Under the pieces are notes generated by a model, which did no database searches, had not been told where the DNA came from, and saw only the letters and a list, made by a program, of their open reading frames with translations. From the NCBI GenBank assembly GCA_031291675.1, contig JARLIO010000078.1, forward strand, positions 1 through 40,020: a DNA stretch of 40,020 bases, read 5' to 3'. The DNA comes from Azospirillaceae bacterium (GTDB lineage Bacteria; Pseudomonadota; Alphaproteobacteria; Azospirillales; Azospirillaceae). The position numbers and the translations under genes are program-made. This document shows, in pieces, positions 32,604 through 40,020 of the stretch. Positions within the stretch are counted from its first letter, which is position 1. Each line of letters opens with the position of its first letter.

Positions 32604-34546
32604 TTTCGAAGAGATGTCGCCTTCCGCGCGGCGGCGCCGATATCGTGTTTTTCGCATTGTTGATGCTATGCCTGTTCCTGATCTTCGATCATGCGATGTG
32701 GCTCGACGAAATACAGGCCTGGGAAATCGCGGCGGCCAGTGCCAACCCGCTCGCGCTGTTTCACAATATGTCCAATGAAGGCCACCCGCCGCTTTGGCAC
32801 CTTGTTTTGTGGCTTGTCACCCGGATGACGGAGGACCTGAGAGCTTTGGCGTTGCTCCAGGCGGTCATTACCATCGGTATTTTTACCACGATCTGGCGAT
32901 TGTCCTCTCTCGCGGTCTACGAAAAGCTCCTGCTGCTGTCTTCATACTATATATTATTTGAATATGGCGTGCTGGCGAGAACCTATGGATTGGGTGTGCT
33001 GCTGCTCTTCGGGGCGGTTCACTCTTATCTTCGCCATCAGGACCGCCCGCTCTTGTATTGGTTGTGCCTGGGACTTGCCGCCAACACGGTCGCTCATATC
33101 ACCCTGGTGTCCCTGGCTCTGGCGCTCGGCTTCCTTGTCGAGCAACGCCATGCGCTGAGACGGCAGATCCTCCCGGCCGGCCTTTATGCTGTGCTCGTGG
33201 CGCTGGCGGTGGTCTGGGCGATCCCGGCCGCCGACACCTGGTTTGGTGGCGGTGTTTATGACAAATGGACGTTTGTTTGGGATCCTGAACATTTCGTCGC
33301 GGCCCTTGACGAACTGGCGTCGGCTTTTCTGCCGCTCACCAAGAGCATCGATCACTTCTCGAATCCACTCTATTATCCCCTTGTTGCCAGCCATATCGAT
33401 GCGTCCCTTGACGTCGTCGCGCCGATCGCGGCTGTCGTCGTTTATGCCTTGTGCCTGATCGCATTGGGGGAACGGCGCGCCATGGCGATCTTCGTCATGG
33501 CGAGCGGGGCGGTGTTCTTGTTCCTGTATGCCAAGATGCTGGGCTATGCCCGTCATTACGGCATCATTTTCATCGCCTTCATCCTTTGCCTCTGGCTGGC
33601 GCGAGCGCGCCAGGCGACGGTCACCCGGTTGTCGCGGGCTGCGACGGCGGTCTTGTTGCTGGTCGGCGCGGTTGGCGGTATCGACGCCACGCTGGGGGCC
33701 TTGCGCCGCCCCTTTGATCAGGCACGGAATGCCGCAACCTTCATTCGATACAATTATCCCGAGGATGTCTTCCTCGCCGGCGGCGAATTCCACTACGCGT
33801 TCTCCGTGAGCGGGTTCCTGGCGCATCCAATGTATTATCCGGAGTGCCAATGTCAGGAACAATTCATTCGCTGGAACCGGCAGCACGAGATGCTGGCATT
33901 TACCACGCCGGACTCGCCGTTCTGGCCCCGGCTCGCGATCGCGATGATGGCGCGCGCGCGCGACCAGGGGGTTCTCGTGCTCACGGAATCGGTGGATGTC
34001 GCGGCGCTGACGCGACGGTGGCCAGGATTTTCCCTGGTTGAACGGGCTCGTTATGTGCCGCAAACAGTCCCGACCGGCGGTTATCGCGTCTATGACATCG
34101 CGGTCGACCCGACCCGGATCGGCTATCAGCCGGGGACGCCCCTGGCCATGGGGACCGATCCGGCCAGCATCTGGGCTTACCGGGGTGACGGGTGGTGCGC
34201 GCCGGAAAGCTGGGGCATCTGGAGCTGTGCGAGGCAGGCAAGCCTGACGTTCCTGCTGACCCGGACGCCACAGAGCGGCATGACGGTACAGTTGCATCTG
34301 GTGCATTTGGGGGACAAGCCGCAGGAGGTGACGATCGTTGCCAACGGTGTCAATGTCGGCACCGTCGTGGTGACAGATGATCGGTTCTATTCGGTCGCGA
34401 TCCCTCGGGACGTTGCCGCGGCGTCGCCGCTGTTGCAGATCAACCTGGACGTTGCGCGTACCGTGACACCCAAAAGCCTGGGGCTGGGCGAAGACATCCG
34501 GACCCTCGGGATCGGGATGCGCACCGCACGGTTGGATCCGGGATGA
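32594..34546 (+). CDS. GT-C-type membrane glycosyltransferase with a C-terminal beta-rich domain
   Basis: This 650-residue protein starts with about ten helices. The first loop has AMWLDEIQAWEIAAASANPL and MSNEGHPPLWHLVLWL, the Asp-Glu and GHPP motifs of GT-C/PMT-like transferases. The last 130 residues or so form a soluble domain with GDGWCAPESWGIWSCARQAS, alternating strands, VTIVANGVNVGTVVV and LGLGEDIRTLGIGM. That GW..PE.WG.WS signature recurs in glycan-synthesis membrane proteins and may bind carbohydrate. The ATG at 32594 overlaps galE by 10 bases with AAAGGA upstream, so FAD enzyme, galE and this gene form one operon. Confidence 0.85.
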   Translation: MPLISKRCRLPRGGADIVFFALLMLCLFLIFDHAMWLDEIQAWEIAAASANPLALFHNMSNEGHPPLWHLVLWLVTRMTEDLRALALLQAVITIGIFTTIWRLSSLAVYEKLLLLSSYYILFEYGVLARTYGLGVLLLFGAVHSYLRHQDRPLLYWLCLGLAANTVAHITLVSLALALGFLVEQRHALRRQILPAGLYAVLVALAVVWAIPAADTWFGGGVYDKWTFVWDPEHFVAALDELASAFLPLTKSIDHFSNPLYYPLVASHIDASLDVVAPIAAVVVYALCLIALGERRAMAIFVMASGAVFLFLYAKMLGYARHYGIIFIAFILCLWLARARQATVTRLSRAATAVLLLVGAVGGIDATLGALRRPFDQARNAATFIRYNYPEDVFLAGGEFHYAFSVSGFLAHPMYYPECQCQEQFIRWNRQHEMLAFTTPDSPFWPRLAIAMMARARDQGVLVLTESVDVAALTRRWPGFSLVERARYVPQTVPTGGYRVYDIAVDPTRIGYQPGTPLAMGTDPASIWAYRGDGWCAPESWGIWSCARQASLTFLLTRTPQSGMTVQLHLVHLGDKPQEVTIVANGVNVGTVVVTDDRFYSVAIPRDVAAASPLLQINLDVARTVTPKSLGLGEDIRTLGIGMRTARLDPG

Positions 34547-34598
34547 TCAACGCCTGATTTTGATGAGGGAGGTCGCGACTGCGCCGCTCCAATCGTCG

Positions 34599-34628
34599 AT
34601 AATCGTTATTTTCCATAATAACAATTAT
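34599..34628 (+). terminator. AT-rich hairpin after the polysaccharide operon
   Basis: ATAATCGTTATT (34599-34610), loop TTCCAT, and AATAACAATTAT (34617-34628) pair with one mismatch, about 50 bases past the last gene of the operon. No T-run follows, but its position suggests a 3'-end signal. The rest of 34547-34820 shows no gene. Confidence 0.4.
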
Positions 34629-34821
34629 AACATTTTCGCTGATTCACGCCGTTGGCGCCGTGACCTCAAGCATTGTGGCCCGTTCGGCCAGGTCGACCTG
34701 TTCGTAGGTCAGCCCGGTTGAGGTTCGCCCGACGTCAGTGACGCAGGACGTAAGCCGGGGATCGAGCCGACCCGCCGACACGCTGCCCATAGTGACCAGA
34801 ATTAACCAAACGGCCTTCTGA

Positions 34822-35049
34822 TGGTTTCTCGGCCGATCGCCGCCTCACCTCCTCGCCGCGGTGACCGATCTCAAGAAGCGTGGCATCGCTTTCGGTTCGC
34901 TCATCGAGCGGATGGACACCACGACGCCGCGGGGCGCGGTCCTGTTTCACATTTTCGGCTCACTCGCTCGGTTCGAACGGTCGCTGATCCAGGAGCGGGT
35001 CCAGGCGGGACTCGCTGAAGCTCGGCGCCGCGGGCGCCATGGCGGCTAA
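34822..35049 (+). pseudogene. Serine recombinase (resolvase/invertase) fragment
   Basis: About 75 codons, opening right after a stop codon, match the end of the catalytic domain of Tn3-type resolvases: GRSPPHLLAAVTDLKKRGIA, SLIERMDTTTPRGAVLFHIF, GSLARFERSLIQERVQAGLA and RRRGRHGG. The N-terminal half with the nucleophile Ser and the DNA-binding C-terminus are both absent. It abuts the start of the truncated transketolase region, and may be a scar of the event that damaged the operon. Confidence 0.75.
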
Positions 35050-35149
35050 TCATCGCGTTGGTGAGGGGATCTGAGTGATTTCCGAGTCTACGGCGACGGA
35101 CCCGCTACCGCCTATGATCCGCCGATGTCGACCCTGCGGAGGAAGCACA

Positions 35150-35818
35150 ATGGATCGAGATAAGGTGTCGCTGGCTGAGTCTTCGATCGATGAGCTTTGC
35201 ATCAATACGATTCGTACCTTGGCCATGGATGCCGTACAGCAAGCCAATTCCGGACACCCTGGCGCACCGATGGCCTTGGCGCCCGTGGCTTACACTCTAT
35301 GGCAGCGTTTCTTGCGTTTCGATCCGGATGATTCGATTTGGCCGAACCGTGATCGATTCGTGTTGTCCAACGGGCACGCTTCGATGCTGCTCTATGCGAT
35401 GCTGCATCTCACCGGCGTGAAAGCGATCAATGCGGAACAAGAGCCGCTCGATCAACTTTCAGTCACGCTCGACGACATCAAACGGTTCCGTCAGATCGAT
35501 AGCAAGTGCCCGGGACACCCGGAATATCACCCGACGACGGGCGTCGAGACGACAACCGGACCGCTGGGCCGGGGTTGCGCAACCAGCGTCGGCATGGCGA
35601 TCGCCGGTTGCTGGTTGGCAAATAATTTCAATCGAACCGGATTTGTGTTGTTTGACTATGACGTTTATACCGTGTGCGGCGATGGCGACATGATGGAGGG
35701 TATCACCAGCGAAGCCGCCTCGTTGGCTGGGCATCTGATGCTCGGAAAGCTCTGTTGGATCTACGACAGCAATCGAATAACCATCGAACGAGGCACTTTC
35801 TTAGGGTGCTTAGATTGA
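35150..35818 (+). pseudogene. tkt: Transketolase, truncated after the first third
   Basis: The frame encodes 222 residues of a single-chain transketolase, which is normally about 660-700 residues. Intact segments are ANSGHPGAPMALAPVAYTLW, RFVLSNGHASMLLYAMLHL, TTGPLGRGCATSVGMAIA, the ThDP motif VCGDGDMMEGITSEAASLA and WIYDSNRITIE. The next residues, RGTFLGCLD, are foreign and a stop follows. GGAGGAAG precedes the ATG at 35150, so the start is normal. The remainder of the ThDP domain, the catalytic-Glu domain and the C-terminal domain are gone. It once headed the pentose-phosphate operon. The separate two-subunit transketolase at 21.2-22.9 kb may replace it. Confidence 0.9.
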
Positions 35819-35837
35819 AGCGGCTCCGCTTCAATCT
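35812..35837 (+). repeat. Perfect inverted repeat at the truncated end of tkt
   Basis: AGATTGAAGCGG (35812-35823) and CCGCTTCAATCT (35826-35837) pair perfectly around two bases. The stem overlaps the last codons of the truncated transketolase. It could be a terminator-like hairpin or the end of a lost mobile element. Confidence 0.5.
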
Positions 35838-35881
35838 TAAGTCAGAATCGCCCTCTAATTTAATGACAAGAGCCCTTTTCC

Positions 35882-35913
35882 TTCAGGTGGATCGCCATGG
35901 AATTCCACCTGAA
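35882..35913 (+). repeat. Inverted repeat upstream of gnd
   Basis: TTCAGGTGGA (35882-35891) and TCCACCTGAA (35904-35913) form a perfect 10-bp stem with a 12-base interval, 32 bases before the gnd start. It may be an operator or the original intergenic signal of the operon. Confidence 0.4.
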
Positions 35914-35945
35914 AGCATCCGGCTCCAAGCCTGGGAGCGTTGCAA

Positions 35946-37007
35946 ATGCAGATCGGGGTGGTTGGACTTGGCCGCATGGGCGGCAATATCGCTCGCCGCC
36001 TGATGAAGGCCGGGCACAGTTGCGTCGTGTTTGACGGCTTGGCCGAGCCACGCGATGCCTTGGCGAAGGAAGGGGCCACTGCGGTCCTGTCGCTGGTGGA
36101 TATGGTGAAGACGCTCAAGGAAAAGCCACGTGCGGTTTGGGTAATGTTGCCGGCCGGCCAGATCACCGAGGCGACGGTCAAGTGTCTCGCGGATCTGTTG
36201 GAGCCGGACGATATCGTCATCGATGGCGGCAACTCCCATTACAAGGACGACATTCGCCGCGCCAAGACATTGGCCGAACGGCGCATCCGCTACGTTGATT
36301 GCGGCACGTCCGGCGGCGTCTGGGGTGTTGAGCGCGGTTATTGCATGATGATCGGCGGTCCGAAAGAGGCCGCGGACTATCTTGATCCGATCTTCTCGGC
36401 GCTCGCTCCCGGACGGGGTGACATTGCGCGCACGCCTGGCCGCGAAAATGGCGATTCCCGCGTCGAGCGTGGCTACATTCATGCCGGGCCGTCCGGCGCC
36501 GGGCATTTCGTTAAGATGGTGCATAACGGCATCGAGTACGGCCTGATGCAGGCCTACGCCGAGGGCTTTGACATCCTGCGAAACAAGGACTCGAACGATC
36601 TTCCCGAGGATCAGCGCTTCGTGCTGAACATTGCCGATATAGCGGAGGTCTGGCGGCGCGGCAGTGTCATCTCGTCCTGGCTGCTCGATCTGGGTGCTGC
36701 CGCGCTGGCGACGAATCCCCAACTGACCGGTTTCTCCGGCTTCGTCCAGGATTCCGGGGAAGGTCGATGGGCTATCGAAGCGGCGATTGAGGAGGCTGTT
36801 CCGGCGGAGGTGCTTTCCTCGGCTCTCTACGCCCGTTTCCGCTCGCGTCAAGAGCACAGCTTTGGAGAAAAGATGCTTTCCGCAATGCGTTTCGCGTTCG
36901 GTGGCCACATCGAAGCGGGCGGTTCTGTCGACACCGAACCACAACATCCTGGCGATACGGAACGCCGCTCGACGACACAAAGCACGATGGATTTGCCCCA
37001 TGCCTGA
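35946..37007 (+). CDS. gnd: 6-phosphogluconate dehydrogenase, decarboxylating (GndA/YqeC type)
   Basis: This 353-residue protein is the short-form 6-phosphogluconate dehydrogenase. It has the Rossmann motif [18 protein letters not shown] at residues 3-20, [45 protein letters not shown], and the catalytic [19 protein letters not shown] with Lys and Asn. The C-terminal [18 protein letters not shown] is typical. It oxidises and decarboxylates 6-phosphogluconate to ribulose 5-phosphate. The ATG at 35946 has GGGAG eight bases before it; a TTG at 35940 is less likely. It overlaps zwf by eight bases. Confidence 0.94.
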   Translation: MQIGVVGLGRMGGNIARRLMKAGHSCVVFDGLAEPRDALAKEGATAVLSLVDMVKTLKEKPRAVWVMLPAGQITEATVKCLADLLEPDDIVIDGGNSHYKDDIRRAKTLAERRIRYVDCGTSGGVWGVERGYCMMIGGPKEAADYLDPIFSALAPGRGDIARTPGRENGDSRVERGYIHAGPSGAGHFVKMVHNGIEYGLMQAYAEGFDILRNKDSNDLPEDQRFVLNIADIAEVWRRGSVISSWLLDLGAAALATNPQLTGFSGFVQDSGEGRWAIEAAIEEAVPAEVLSSALYARFRSRQEHSFGEKMLSAMRFAFGGHIEAGGSVDTEPQHPGDTERRSTTQSTMDLPHA

Positions 37008-38604
37008 CAATTGGCCTGCCGCGATCGCTTCTAGCGAATCCAAGACGCCACCGCACCAGATCCGCCCAGCCGATCCCTGCGCGATGGTGATCTTTGGCGC
37101 CAGCGGCGATCTGACCAAACGCCTGCTGATTCCAGCACTTTACAACCTCTCAAGAACCAAGATGCTGCCGGAGGATTTCGTCTTGATCGGCGTCGCCCGG
37201 GCCGAGGAAACCGCGGAAAGTTGGCGCGCGGGCCTTTACGCCGCGCTCAAGAGCTTTGTCGGCAACGCCGCCACGGGGTTTGATGTCGATCAAATTGACG
37301 ACGACGCATGGGCCCGCCTGGCGGAGAAAATGTCCTATGTTCAGGGCGATCTGGCAACGCCCGAGCTTTACCAAAAGCTTCGGGGCGCCCTTGACGTGGC
37401 AGAAAAGGACCATGGCACCCTGGGCAACGCCATCTTCTATCTCGCCGTCGCCGGTCAGTCCTTCTGCACCGTGGTGGAGCAGCTCCGTAAAGCGAAGCTG
37501 AGCGACCAGGGCGAGGACGAGACCGGAAAGCGCCAGTTCTGGCGCCGCGTGGTATTCGAGAAACCGTTCGGTCACGATTTGAACTCGGCACGCGAGTTGA
37601 ACACCCGGATCCTGCGTACGCTGCACGAGGACCAGATCTTCCGGATCGATCACTTCTTGGGGAAGGACACGGTCCAGAGCATCATGGCATTCCGTTTTGC
37701 CAACGGGCTGTTCGAACCGATCTGGAATCGCGACCGGATCGATCACGTGCAGATCACGGTGGCCGAGACGGTTGGTATCGAGCTCCGCGGCAAGTTCTAC
37801 GAGGCAACCGGAGCGCTGCGCGACATGGTGCCCAACCATGCCTTCACCCTCTTGTCGATGGTCGCCATGGAACCACCCGTGGGCTTCGACGCAGCCTCGA
37901 TTCGTTCGAAAAAGGCCGACCTGCTTGCCGCCATACTCTCGATCACGCCCGATCAGGCGGTCCGCGGCCAGTATGGCGCCGGTAGCGTGCTCGGAACCAA
38001 GGTGAAGGCCTATCGGCAAGAAGCCAATGTCGCACCAGACTCGAACGTCGAGACCTATGTCGCGATGCGCCTCGAAATCGACAACTGGCGTTGGGCCGGC
38101 GTGCCCTTCTATTTCCGTACCGGCAAGCATCTATCACAACGGAATACGGAAATTGCGATTCGCTTCAAGCAGGCGCCCTACAGGGCGTTCCAGGATACAC
38201 CCGTCCAAACCCTCCCGCCCAACTGGCTCGTCCTGCGCGTCTCTCCCGACGAAGGAATCTCCTTGCAATTCGAGGTCAAACGTCGCGGCCCCGTGGTCGA
38301 TCTCGCCGCAGTGAAAATGGATTTCCATTATGACGACTGGTTCCCCAAAGAGCGGAATGTTGGATATGAGACACTCCTCCATGACGTCATGATTGGCGAC
38401 CCGACACTCTTCATGCGTGCCGATATGGTGGAGCAATCCTGGCGTATCGTTCAGCCGGTGCTCGACGCCTGGGCGGACGAAAAGACTGACGTCGCGAGCT
38501 ACGAGTCCGGGAGCGATGGACCACAGGCTGCCGACGCGTTGCTGGCGGGCGATGGAAACCGGGCCTGGCGGCCCTTGGACAGTTCGACGGACCAGAAGGC
38601 ATGA
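37000..38604 (+). CDS. zwf: Glucose-6-phosphate dehydrogenase
   Basis: This 534-residue enzyme oxidises glucose 6-phosphate to 6-phosphogluconolactone with NAD(P). It shows the cofactor motif [33 protein letters not shown], and the catalytic signature [40 protein letters not shown] and FYFRTGKHL follow. It is about 30-40 residues longer than usual because of an N-terminal extension and a polar tail. The ATG at 37000 lies within the gnd end, and the stop overlaps the rpe start as ATGA. Confidence 0.95.
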   Translation: MPDNWPAAIASSESKTPPHQIRPADPCAMVIFGASGDLTKRLLIPALYNLSRTKMLPEDFVLIGVARAEETAESWRAGLYAALKSFVGNAATGFDVDQIDDDAWARLAEKMSYVQGDLATPELYQKLRGALDVAEKDHGTLGNAIFYLAVAGQSFCTVVEQLRKAKLSDQGEDETGKRQFWRRVVFEKPFGHDLNSARELNTRILRTLHEDQIFRIDHFLGKDTVQSIMAFRFANGLFEPIWNRDRIDHVQITVAETVGIELRGKFYEATGALRDMVPNHAFTLLSMVAMEPPVGFDAASIRSKKADLLAAILSITPDQAVRGQYGAGSVLGTKVKAYRQEANVAPDSNVETYVAMRLEIDNWRWAGVPFYFRTGKHLSQRNTEIAIRFKQAPYRAFQDTPVQTLPPNWLVLRVSPDEGISLQFEVKRRGPVVDLAAVKMDFHYDDWFPKERNVGYETLLHDVMIGDPTLFMRADMVEQSWRIVQPVLDAWADEKTDVASYESGSDGPQAADALLAGDGNRAWRPLDSSTDQKA

Positions 38605-39137
38605 CCGGCGAAGGCGGCTCGGTCATTGTCGCACCGTCGATCTTGTCGGCGGATTTCGGACATCTTGCCGATGAGGTTCTCGCCGCCGACGCGGCGGGCG
38701 CCGACTGGATCCATGTCGACGTCATGGACGGTCGCTTCGTGCCGAATATAACGATCGGTCCGGTGGTTGTCCAAGCGGCGCGTCGCAGTACGCAAAAACC
38801 GCTCAACGCGCATCTGATGATCGTCGAGCCCGAGCGCTATCTCGCCGACTTCGCCACAGCCGGCGCCGATCATCTCATCGTCCAGGCCGAACCCTCGGCG
38901 ACAATCCATCTTCACCGCGTCCTTTCGCAAATCCGGGGTCTCGGCAAGAAGGCAGGAGTGTCGCTCGATCCGGCGAGTGATGGCAGACAGGACGGTGACA
39001 GCGCCGGGCAAGCTATCGAAGCGGGCGCCAACGCCATCGTCGCCGGATCGTCAATTTTTGGATCCCCTGACTATGCCGCAGCGATCGTGGCGATCCGCGA
39101 TGCCGGCCACCCATTTGTCAGAAGGAGATCCTTGTGA
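38601..39137 (+). pseudogene. rpe: Ribulose-phosphate 3-epimerase with a central in-frame deletion
   Basis: The 178-residue product begins like a normal Rpe (about 220 residues): [37 protein letters not shown] and [14 protein letters not shown], which carry the first catalytic and metal residues. After [10 protein letters not shown] the sequence jumps to [20 protein letters not shown] and [17 protein letters not shown]. The segment between, which in the family contains the VNPGFGGQ phosphate loop and the second catalytic Asp in the VDGG strand, is missing, about 45-50 residues. The frame and overlaps with zwf and pgl are kept, so downstream translation continues, but epimerase activity is very unlikely. 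Confidence 0.85.
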
Positions 39138-39868
39138 TCAGCCCGGCCCAGACCAAACTGGAAATTCTCGCCGATCCGGAGGCCTTGTCGCACCGGGTTG
39201 CGGATTGGTTGCTCGAAGCGGCGACTGCGAAGGCTGGCGTATTTACCATTGCCCTGTCCGGCGGTTCGACCCCGCGGCGGCTCTACGAGCGTCTGGCCGG
39301 GCCGCCCTATCGTGCCAAGTTTCCCTGGTCTCGGACACACTGGTTCTGGGGTGATGAGCGGTTCGTTCCTCACGACGACGCGTTGAGCAACTACCGCATG
39401 GTGCGAGACGCTTTGTTGTCGCGCGCGCCGATCCCGGCGAGCCACATCCATCCGATTCCCACCGAAAACCTCAGCCCTGACGCCGCGGCGTCGGCTTACG
39501 AGTTGGAACTCAAGGCCTTCTACGGTGCGGATCGACTGGATGCCAAGCGTCCGCTTTTCGATGTGTCTCTTCTGGGGCTGGGGTCGGATGGGCACACCGC
39601 TTCGTTGTTCCCGGGCTCAGCCGTGCTGGCGGAGCGCGACCGGTGGGTTGCCGCCGTCATCGACGCCAAGTCCCAAACGCGCATCACGCTGACCTATCCA
39701 GCACTTGAGAGCAGCCGATGTGTGGCCTTCCTGGTCATAGGGGAAGAAAAACGCGAAATTTTCGATCGGCTTCGGCGGGGGGACGACAGCTTGCCCGCAG
39801 CACGCCTAGATCCGACCGGTGCCCTATGGTTCTTTGGCGATGCGGCGGCAGGGGAAGCTATCGCGTGA
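39134..39868 (+). CDS. pgl: 6-phosphogluconolactonase
   Basis: This 244-residue DevB/SOL-type lactonase hydrolyses 6-phosphogluconolactone to 6-phosphogluconate. It shows [38 protein letters not shown], and [17 protein letters not shown], with [16 protein letters not shown] later on. Length is normal. The GTG at 39134 has AAGGAG seven bases upstream and overlaps the rpe stop as GTGA. It is the last gene of the operon; 35 bases further lies the end of an IS110-type transposase on the other strand. Confidence 0.94.
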   Translation: MISPAQTKLEILADPEALSHRVADWLLEAATAKAGVFTIALSGGSTPRRLYERLAGPPYRAKFPWSRTHWFWGDERFVPHDDALSNYRMVRDALLSRAPIPASHIHPIPTENLSPDAAASAYELELKAFYGADRLDAKRPLFDVSLLGLGSDGHTASLFPGSAVLAERDRWVAAVIDAKSQTRITLTYPALESSRCVAFLVIGEEKREIFDRLRRGDDSLPAARLDPTGALWFFGDAAAGEAIA

Positions 39869-39903
39869 GATGGCGTGGGCGTGGGGAGCGACTGTCTGGC
39901 ATG

Positions 39904-40020
39904 TCAAGACGAAACAGCAAGGCTTAGACGAACATCGCGGGCTTTGGCATTCAGCCGGACCAGAAGTTTGTGAGCCAGAGCGACGCGGATGAGCTTTTTG
40001 GGCTTTCCTGCGTCGCTCAA
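39904..40020 (-). CDS. IS110-type transposase C-terminus, cut by the window edge
   Basis: The minus strand from 40020 reads 38 codons to a TGA at 39904-39906. The product begins LSDAGKPKKLIRVALAHKLL and continues VRLNAKARDVRLSL. The AGKP...VALAHKLLVRLNA pattern is the C-terminal end of IS110/IS116/IS902 transposases. The 5' part lies outside the window, so intactness cannot be judged. It differs from the fragment at the left edge in strand and in the part of the protein present. Confidence 0.7.
   Translation of the reverse strand: MSDAGKPKKLIRVALAHKLLVRLNAKARDVRLSLAVSS

Noticed and set aside
34644-34750. Minus-strand peptide frame (DVGRTSTGLTYEQVDLAER) as the end of a gene
   Set aside because: It has no start, no ribosome-binding site and no recognised family; the frame is short and flanked by non-coding sequence.

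Overview
This 40 kb window has high GC content and compact, Shine-Dalgarno-led genes. It looks like a chromosomal segment of an alphaproteobacterium. The RpiR-type IolR regulator, the ABC-type inositol transporter, the IolC kinase fused to a DUF2090 domain and the gnd-zwf-rpe-pgl order all point that way, perhaps to the Rhodospirillales/Acetobacterales. That placement is inference; no rRNA or other phylogenetic marker is present.

Region 1 (about 0.5-18.8 kb) is a myo-inositol catabolic regulon. On the minus strand lie an inositol-type ABC importer (ATPase, permease, binding protein), a Gfo/Idh/MocA dehydrogenase, then iolB, iolC-DUF2090, iolD and iolE. On the plus strand are a second dehydrogenase (the better iolG candidate) and, further on, iolA. 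The repressor gene iolR converges on iolG. Five copies of a dyad read as TGRAA-N6-TTCYA or its complement lie ahead of iolB, the importer ATPase, iolG, iolR and iolA, and I read them as IolR operators. Together the genes would import inositol, oxidise it, dehydrate and hydrolyse the ring, isomerise and phosphorylate the product, and convert malonate semialdehyde to acetyl-CoA.

Three tandem RelE/ParE-type toxin-antitoxin modules (14.9-16.9 kb) sit between iolR and iolA. They share a hairpin-bearing leader and a -10-like box, and two of them also carry a 127-bp inverted-repeat element. Two further repeat families lie in gene junctions or intergenic stretches of the iol region.

Region 2 (about 18.9-23.4 kb) is mixed: a decayed DDE transposase, a divergent SDR/TetR pair sharing an operator-promoter, a complete two-subunit transketolase and a small membrane protein.

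Region 3 (23.6-34.5 kb) looks like a surface-polysaccharide locus. It has three large GT-C-like multipass proteins, an MBOAT O-acyltransferase with an SGNH-like partner, an FAD-dependent amine-oxidase/UDP-galactopyranose-mutase-like enzyme and GalE.

Region 4 (34.8-39.9 kb) is an eroded pentose-phosphate operon: a serine-recombinase fragment, a transketolase cut to its first third, gnd, zwf, an rpe lacking about 45-50 central residues, and pgl. IS110-type transposase fragments lie at both ends of the window.
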